Made by a program: the position numbers and the translations under genes. Of a DNA stretch of 64,000 nt, positions 57,291 through 64,000 are shown piece after piece. Location: positions 248,001 through 312,000 of the forward strand of contig MCFL01000017.1 of assembly GCA_002102555.1 (NCBI GenBank). The letters run 5' to 3'. Below the pieces are notes generated by a model that had not been told where the DNA came from, did no database searches, and saw only the letters and a program-made list of their open reading frames with translations. Within the stretch, counting starts at the first letter, position 1, and each line of letters starts with the position of its first letter. The stretch is from Catenaria anguillulae PL171. Taxonomy: Eukaryota; Blastocladiomycota; Blastocladiomycetes; Blastocladiales; Catenariaceae.

Positions 57291-59352
57291 ATGTCCATTC
57301 AACACACCTCGCATCCCACCGAGCCCAGGTCGGTGCGTGACCTATTGCTCACCGTTGCTGTCGCCAACAAGCCGACGGGCGCTGGTGGTGGTGCGCCCAT
57401 TGAGCGCGCCGACTTTCGCGATCCGTTCGTGGACATGATGCTTGCATTGTCGTTGCCGTCTCCCGCAAGCAGTGTCTCCAGTGGTATCTCTCCTGCGCAC
57501 GCTGCCGTGGACAACAGCACAAACGCCCCAGGCACGCCGTCCCGCGGCCAACGGTCGCCCGAGTACCCTCTATCGACTTACAAACTTCCCCCAGTCCCGA
57601 TTCATATCGATTCCATCTTTTCAACTGCGGAAAGAGGTGCTGCAACTGCCACTCCACCTCTTCCCGAATCCGCATCACATTTGCACTCTCCGGTGCACGA
57701 ATCAACCACGCAAAAGAACCGCCTTGTTGGCCGCACGAGTCACCTTGGCACATGCCAGAGTGACAGTGCAAGTGTGAGTATTCGAACCGAATGTCGGCCG
57801 CGTGTCATTGTACATCCCATTCAGTTTTCGTCCACGCGTTTAGATTCCGAACACATTTTTCATTCTCTGCTCGAGGTTGTTTGCGTCATCCTCCTCTTGT
57901 CAAGTTTCAATCCGCTCTGGACGGTTGGTTACTCACCCTTGTGCATGCTCGGTATCCACGTCACAGGCAGACCAACAACCATGTACCGTTTCCGATCTTG
58001 AGTTGCGCCTGGGTATTCTTCCCATCACGCGCTCACCGACAACGGCTGCCTCACCATCAACGCCAACCTCATCCACGCCCTCGTCCACTGTACATCATTC
58101 CCTCGAGAGTCCAACAACACCGTTGACTCGCCCGCCACTTCACCCACCGACCCCACCGGCATCCCCGCCACACCATGCCACACCATGTGCTCAAGCAATC
58201 GCAGTGCCGGCGGACCCCGACAGCGACTCTGGTCAGCATCATCCACATCCATCCCGTCGAAAACTGCACCGGCAACTGGAATCGGCCATAGCTGCATACC
58301 TGCTAGGTATCGAACCGAGCCTTCCTCTCCATCCAGCACCCAATTTCCTCCGCGCGACGTCATGGTCGATTCCCGTACCCACGGCAAGTGTGTCGGATCT
58401 GCCAGCAAACCATTGGCGCCACCTCGACCAGCTCAAGCGCCAGTGCTCGCCATTCATTACCGACATATCGGTTCTTCTTTCGCGGCCGTTTCCTTCACCT
58501 GTGCCTCCCCCTACTTTTGTTGCCCCATCGGTAACCCGGCCAATCACCGACGCCCTAATTCCACCGGCCGCCCGCCTCCCTTCGACCCTCGCCACGCCCT
58601 CGCCCGCCCGCCCCATTCCCGTTCACATGTTTCTCGACCACTCCAACATCTTGCATGGCGGACGCAAACTGCTCGCCTCCACCTACGCCTCGCTGCCCTG
58701 TGCCCTCTCGCCAAGGTCGCGTGTGGTCCTCGACGCACATCACTTGACTTGGCTTCTGGAACACGTGCTGCTGCCACACATCGTGCAGCCCACAGGGCAC
58801 ACAGTGCACATTGTCAAACGCATTGCCGTCATGTCATCGACCCTCGGTGCCGCGGACGCGGATGCCTCGGCGGCGGCGGCGGCCACATCTCCAGACTTGC
58901 TCCAAGTCGACCACAGTTGGCGTGCACATTGGCAAGTGCATACGTTGCATCGCACTGTGCAAGGCCACGAGCATTTTGTGGATGAGTTGTTACAGTGTTG
59001 CATGGCAGAGTCCATGCTGGACCACGACGCGCACAGTGTCAAGGGCGCCCAAGGCCCGCCAGTGATGGTGTTGCTGTCGGGCGACGGTAGGTGTGCGCAG
59101 CATACGGCCGGATTCCCGACGCATGTGGCCAGGGCCGTCAAGAGGGGGTGGACCGTGGTCGTGGTGGCGTTTAGTGCGAGTTTGAGTGGCGTGTTTTCGC
59201 GTATGGTCAAGGTTGTGGACCGGCAGAGGAATGAGGTGCGACTCGGTGGGGAGGTTGGTGCAGACGACGATGCGGAGGGCAGCAAGGTCGGTAGGTTATG
59301 GGTGGTGACGTTGGATGGCGAGGTGGCCAGGGTCATGCGGGTTGTCGATTGA
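57291..59352 (+). CDS. NYN/PIN-like domain protein (putative ribonuclease fold)
   Basis: Two exons, 57291-57773 and 57967-59352, give 622 residues; the 192-nt intron with a GTGAGT donor is the longest in the window. The start MSIQHTSHPTEPRSV is chosen as the first ATG with coding texture after it. The first 350 residues are disordered and Pro/Ser-rich. The NYN domain begins near residue 380 with IPVHMFLDHSNILHGGRKLL, in which the Asp and Asn are metal-site residues. It continues with HFVDELLQCCMAESMLDHD and ends with VMVLLSGDGRCAQHT, where SGDG holds a further acidic ligand, then RGWTVVVVAFSASLSGVF. NYN domains are PIN-like nuclease folds found in RNA-binding regulators such as limkain-type proteins. 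RNA cleavage or binding is inferred from the fold only. Confidence 0.75.
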
Positions 59353-61225
59353 GGCGTGTGAATTGGAAGTTGCCCGACTCTGTCTGGGTGGGGGTTGATT
59401 ACGGGCATGTGTACCAACTTGAAGGCGGTTTGTGTCACATCGTCCGATTTGGCGGCATCCATCTTTGTGTGTAAATACCACCAGCCGTCACAGGCCCATG
59501 AGCCCGTTATTGGCATTGCACACATACACATGCACGACCCAATCAGTCAGTTGTAGTGTGTAGTGCCACGACAAGCTGGCGAGAGTTGAATTCACTGTGA
59601 GTTGGCACTGATGGCTCCCGAGCAAGTGAGCGAGCAGGTTCACACCAGCCAAGCTGGATCAGAGTATTGGCAGAGACGGCTGACCGAACCTGATTCTGCT
59701 AAGCACCGTTGATCTGCAGGACATTGAACGGACATGCAATCACATTTCTTTTCCCCCAACAAGAGACCAAGTATGGTCTGGATCCGCAGTCACTTACGGT
59801 TTCGAGCATGCGCAACGCAATCCAGAGGGCAATAGCCTCGGACAGGCATCTATGGGAGATGAAATTCATTTCGGCCAATTTTGCTTGCATTGTTCTTCAT
59901 CTGCGAGTCCGGGGATGGGTTCCGTTGCTCGCAACTTCCACCTGGACTTTGACGTCACGGCGTTGTCGGACATAGGTGAGCGAGCCAGGGTGGAAAGGGT
60001 GGCCGAGTTTGGTGCCTTTTCCAGGCTCGACGTGAGACACGACGAATCCGATCACCCACACTGACATCACGCCTTCTGCGCACAGAACCCTGCAAACCCG
60101 ACATCCCCTACGAACCTGATGAGAATTGAGAATTGGCAATCATGTCGGAACTCTGGCCTTGGATGCACGTGTACGGTAGTATCACATCAGTCTGCCCATC
60201 AGTTCAGTTTCGGTCCATAGAGTCTCGCAAACCACAGCAGATTCGGGGTAAATCCACCAGCCACCGCACCGCTGCAAGTGGTGCGTAAGGTTCATGCATG
60301 CCGATCAAGGAATGCGATCGAGGGCCCACAACCGGTTGATCGATCACTAGAGCAAGCTGAGCAAAGCGGAAGGTCAAATAGCAACGGAACACAGGACCGC
60401 AACCCGAAGCTTGTGATGCTTCCGTTCCGTGAGCGCTTCGTCTGGAGGATCCGGAGAACAAGCGCTGCCCGCAGAAGACGCCCTAGACTTGGAGTTGGGA
60501 CACATGTGCATCAGCAAGAGTTGATTTTGTCTGAGCCTGAGCACAACCTGAACCTGAGCCTCCCGGCCGGGGCAAACCAAATCTAGGAATTGACAATTGC
60601 CCGAGCAATCGTGCTTGGGCACAGCATGGCCATAAATTTACTTATATGGGATCAGAGCGAGCAACCCAACCTCGGTGTGTCAAAAGACAGTCTCTGCCCT
60701 CCCCCTCCCCAGCTGAAAGTTCTCACCTCCCAAGTACACATTTATACTTACCTACGCCGTGGCCACCTCGCTCGCTCTCTCCTTTCATCTCACCAAGACC
60801 CAACCGACTCGAGCCGGATCATCCCTGTACCAGTAAATACGTACGTTGATCTCAAACGTGGACGCTGCAGCCCTCCAACCGGCAGCACACGCACCGCACA
60901 CTGTCCGTCATCCCAGCACTTTATGTTTTGAGGCACAATTGGCATTTGAACGGTTCGGTTGACTCATTGCTTGCGTGGTTGCTGTCTCACGCCCACGCCG
61001 CAGAGTGTCTCGTCTCGCCACCGCTCCGACACACTGCGTGCCTCAAGCTCTCGCTCTCGCTCTCGCTCTCGCCCGCTCCGCTCATGACATGCCCGTTGCC
61101 GTAGATTGCAGTGGAAACCACTCGCATGAACCAGCTTTGTCACTCAACTGTCACCACACTTGTTCGTGTCCTTTCGGTTTAGTGCACAGTCTTGACGCAG
61201 TGACGACCCATCCAGTCAATCAACC
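59353..61225. other. Long non-coding stretch upstream of the zinc-finger-like gene
   Basis: 1.9 kb with only short, non-protein-like frames on both strands. A CT-rich region and a short GCTCTC repeat lie shortly before the next gene. Length and position suggest an extended upstream regulatory region or a long 5' leader, which is inference. Confidence 0.45.
61047..61072. repeat. GCTCTC hexanucleotide repeat, about four units
   Basis: Tandem copies of GCTCTC in the upstream region of the gene at 61226, within a longer C/T-rich stretch. Confidence 0.8.
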
Positions 61226-64000
61226 ATGGGCCGACACAGCCACCAGCCATCATCCCCACCCGCGGCCGCCGCAGAGTCAGCAACCGCAACCGCACCAACC
61301 ACTGCCGCTGCGGCTGGCCGCAGATCCAACCCGCCACGCCGAGCCCGAAATGCCCAGTCTGCGACCGCCGCCCAAGCCAGCGCATTGCACTCGACTTTGA
61401 CGCGATCCTCACCGATGCCTGCACCAAGCACCAGTAGCAGCAGCAGCAGCAGCCGAGCTCGCCGGCCGCCCGCTGCCGCCTCCAGGGCCAAAGAGACGCG
61501 TCGCCGGTCCTTTTCGGGCAGTCCGGAGGTTCAAGTCTCGCAGGCCACAACGGCTGCATCAAGTGCCGCTAACTCGCCACACGGGCATTTGTCCAGCACG
61601 ACTGGTGCCCCGGCATCGTCTACATCATTTGGCCTTTCAAGCAGTGGCGCCGCATCCGTGCCGTCCACCGTCTCCGCACCCACCGAATCGCTCCAAATTG
61701 AACAAGACCCGATCACGGAGGTTGGTGCACGTGACGACGACGACAACGGCGACAACGACAGTATGGACTCGACCCAGCTGTCTGCGCTTGTCGCGGCCCT
61801 TGGTCCGGTCCCAAACGGCTGGTCGGTGGCCACAGCAGAGCCCTTCCACCGCTTCGATAAGGCGGCATTTGCGGGCGCAGAGCTGCCTGCGACGCTGGAC
61901 GCAAGCTCGCGTGCAAAGTGCTTGGCATTCTTGCAAGACCCGAGGGTGCTGCGGGTGACGGAGCTCGAGCCAAGTGTGGAGGGATTGCCATGTTTGTCGG
62001 CGTGCGTATGTCCTATTTGTGGAACGCTGGTCAAGGATAACTGGGTTCCGTCGCGATCAGGTGGATTGTACGTTGATGCATTAATTGTATCTTGTTTCAC
62101 TCGTGTTCAATTTGACTCCATCCTTGGATGCCGCCATCTTTCGACTTGCTTGATGTGTGCGTGTCGCCTACACTCACCTTCATTTGTGTATTCGTTCATT
62201 CCGAAACAGCCGCCGCCAGATCCGCACAGAGTCGCTCAAGGAACACTTGGGGATGCGCCACCATTTGCTTCGTCGAGTCAAGTGTCCGGTTCAAGACATT
62301 TCTGGGTGCAACTGCAAGGGATACTGCAAAGCGTACGCTCGGCCCTTTCTCCCTAACAAATCATATGCCCCTCACCTGGCGACCAACTTGTCCTCACAAC
62401 ATAACCAAATTGTTTCCCAATCCAAAGCCATCGTCTCCTCAACCACTTTTCAGACAACATTGGATGCCTCATGCACGTTGAACGCCTCCTTGCCGTTACA
62501 AACCACGCATTGTCAGCCCAAGTGCTGTCCACCATGCAATGGGCGCTTGGGTCCGACTGGCCGCGTGCGTACGACGAGCTCGCCAATGCCGCCATTGTTG
62601 CGACCGGCCGTGCCGCCGTGGTTGACGTTGCCGTGCAATTCGCAAAGTGCCGCGAGTTGGTTCTGTCGCGCGTGGCAAAGTCGCGCAAAGTGACGGTGAA
62701 CGTGGTTGAGCAGGCAATTGAGGTGCATCGGCGTGAGCAGACGGCGGCAAGCATCGTTGGGGTGTGGAATGGCTCGGTGGCGCATGAGGAGGGTCAGCTT
62801 GGGTCGGCAGCCATGCCTGAGGATTTATCGAGTGGTGCTTCTCCGTCGCTGCAGCAATTCCCACTTGAAGTTCCGTCGCGGACATCGACACTCGACTCGT
62901 TGCTGGCGCCGCCTGCCCCGTCCAGCACGTCCGCATCGACGGCGGCCGCCCGCTCTCCAATGCTCGTCGTGACAAGCGCACCGTTGGCGCCAGCAATGGA
63001 TCTCATGTTTGACCAATTCCAGCTCCAACCCATGTCGCCGACCGCCTCGGATGGTGCAAGCAGTTGGTCGCAAGGAACCTCAGCCTCTGTATCCACCGCG
63101 TTGGCGCATCAGGATCACTCCATGGACTCGCACAAGCACCATGAAGCATTTCACGCCTCGCTGAACATGTACCCCGCCATGCAGTCGCAACAGCTTGAAT
63201 TTTTGTATCCACCAACGTCCAACAATAACTCACTCACGACTCCAATCGGCGTTGTGAATCCCATGGTCGCGCCCATCCCGCCACCTGGGTTTGTTCTTCC
63301 GACTGCCTTGGACACGCGTACTGCCCCACCGCACTCGGCACCTGCTCCCCACTCCAACCCACACACGCCCGTCCAATCGCCCATGCAAGCGCCCGCTCAG
63401 GCGCCCGCCATGCTCCAGGTGCCCGACTGGGTGCAAGCCCACATTCCCGCAAGCGTCAGCCCCGTCGCATCTCCCGCGGCTAGCCCAAGCGTATTTGCCA
63501 CCCAGTCGCCTGCCATGCTTGCCTCCTTTGCATCGCCGCACGCATCCACTACAGGACTCACCCCGCTCGTAGACCAGCATTTGCGATTTGCAACCACGTC
63601 ACCGGCGGGCTCGCCCAGCATGCTTGCATCCAATGTGCAGCATCCGGGATTGGGCATGTGCTCGCCGTCCTTGCTCGCGTCGCCCGCATTTCTCGGATCC
63701 TCCATGCTCGGCTTTGGCAGTGCCGGCATGTCACCGTGTGTGGGCATTTCTTCAGTGCGTCAACCAGCTCCCAGTCTTGGTCCGCAGCCCCAGCAGCAGC
63801 GCACGCGCATCATGCACTTTGTCCCGACACCCGACAACTTGCTGGTGGACGGCGTGTACATTGGCCCGGTTGGCCCGAGTGTTGCAGTGGCTTCGGCGGC
63901 GGCCGGCGGCAGCGCCGTCGCCGCTCTGGGCACATGGCCCGAGGCAGGAATCGCGTTTACGACTGTGGCCGATGCATTGGATATGCGGCACACGCGCGGG
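61226..64000 (+). CDS. Zinc-finger-like, largely disordered putative regulator (3' end beyond window)
   Basis: Three exons in the window, 61226-62067, 62210-62332 and 62428-64000, open at the right edge, giving about 845 residues so far. The start MGRHSHQPSSPP opens a long Ser/Ala-rich region with a serine run from an AGC repeat. At about residue 263 comes CVCPICGTLVKDNW. After intron 1 follow LKEHLGMRHHLLRR and then CPVQ...CNCKGYC, so a C2H2-like finger and extra cysteines are assembled across the splice junction. A helical segment (LMHVERLLAVTNHALSAQVL and onward) follows, then a long Ser/Pro/Ala-rich tail typical of transcription activators. A DNA-binding role is inferred, not shown. I do not recognise a named family. 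Confidence 0.6.
61436..61456 (+). repeat. AGC trinucleotide repeat, seven units
   Basis: Seven AGC units in frame, coding serines in the disordered N-terminus of the gene at 61226. Confidence 0.9.

Noticed and set aside
59699-60139. Small frames on both strands in the region before the zinc-finger-like gene
   Set aside because: Short, no recognisable motif, and composition not different from the surrounding non-coding sequence.
1-64000. tRNA genes, CRISPR arrays, insertion sequences and bacterial-type operons
   Set aside because: Scanning by eye for TPsiC-like boxes, regularly spaced repeats and transposase motifs found none that stand up. A tRNA scan by program would be decisive.

Overview
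The window reads as nuclear DNA of an early-diverging, probably zoosporic fungus. Genes are GC-rich, with short introns (mostly 60-105 nt, phases checked exon by exon) and proteins full of low-complexity Ser/Pro/Ala/Gln tracts. The closest placement I can argue is Blastocladiomycota or a chytrid-like lineage. The argument rests on family content: large multi-pass TmcB-type (tiny macrocysts B) proteins, and both subunits of propionyl-CoA carboxylase, which Dikarya generally lack. That placement is inference. I saw no bacterial operons, no CRISPR array and no convincing tRNA or rRNA.

Layout. 1-4360 (-): TmcB-like gene copy 1, cut by the left edge. 4361-7634: mostly non-coding, with a decayed gene relic near 6.2-6.9 kb. 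7635-12026 (+): SulP transporter with STAS and cyclic-nucleotide-binding-like domains (yeast Vsb1/YGR125W type). 12271-15291 (-): mitochondrial RNase II-type exoribonuclease (Dss1/CYT-4 type). 15803-19126 (+): cytosolic leucyl-tRNA synthetase. 19929-25113 (+): TmcB-like copy 2, inverted relative to copy 1 and nearly identical to it over about 2.7 kb. 25524-27541 (+): secreted HExxH metalloprotease-like protein. 27901-28929 (+): NmrA-like NAD(P)-binding protein. 29385-30906 (-): frame-broken gene. 31364-35747 (+): large F-box-like protein. 36546-37911 (+): proteinase K-type subtilase. 38140-40202 (-): DUF2009 protein with a B-box-like zinc finger. 40881-41717 (+): membrane protein. 41960-42339 (-): small protein with a CaaX-like tail. 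42618-44563 (-) and 45797-48366 (+): PCCB and PCCA, head to head. 48611-50602 (+): orphan coiled-coil protein. 50766-52955 (-): S9 prolyl-oligopeptidase-family peptidase. 53704-54395 (+): SCP2-domain protein. 54667-55054 (-): V-ATPase subunit e, three small exons. About 56.0-56.8 kb: a possible relic. 57291-59352 (+): NYN/PIN-like domain protein. 61226-64000 (+): zinc-finger-like regulator, cut by the right edge.

How genes relate. The clearest functional unit is PCCA/PCCB: the two subunits of the mitochondrial biotin enzyme that makes methylmalonyl-CoA lie divergently across 1.2 kb and could share a promoter. Most other genes are independent housekeeping or lineage-specific genes. The most striking structural feature is the inverted TmcB pair. 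Their central exons and one intron look recently homogenised, while the flanking exons have diverged to about 73% identity. Splice donors in this genome favour GTACGT; I assigned no GTAAGT donor.
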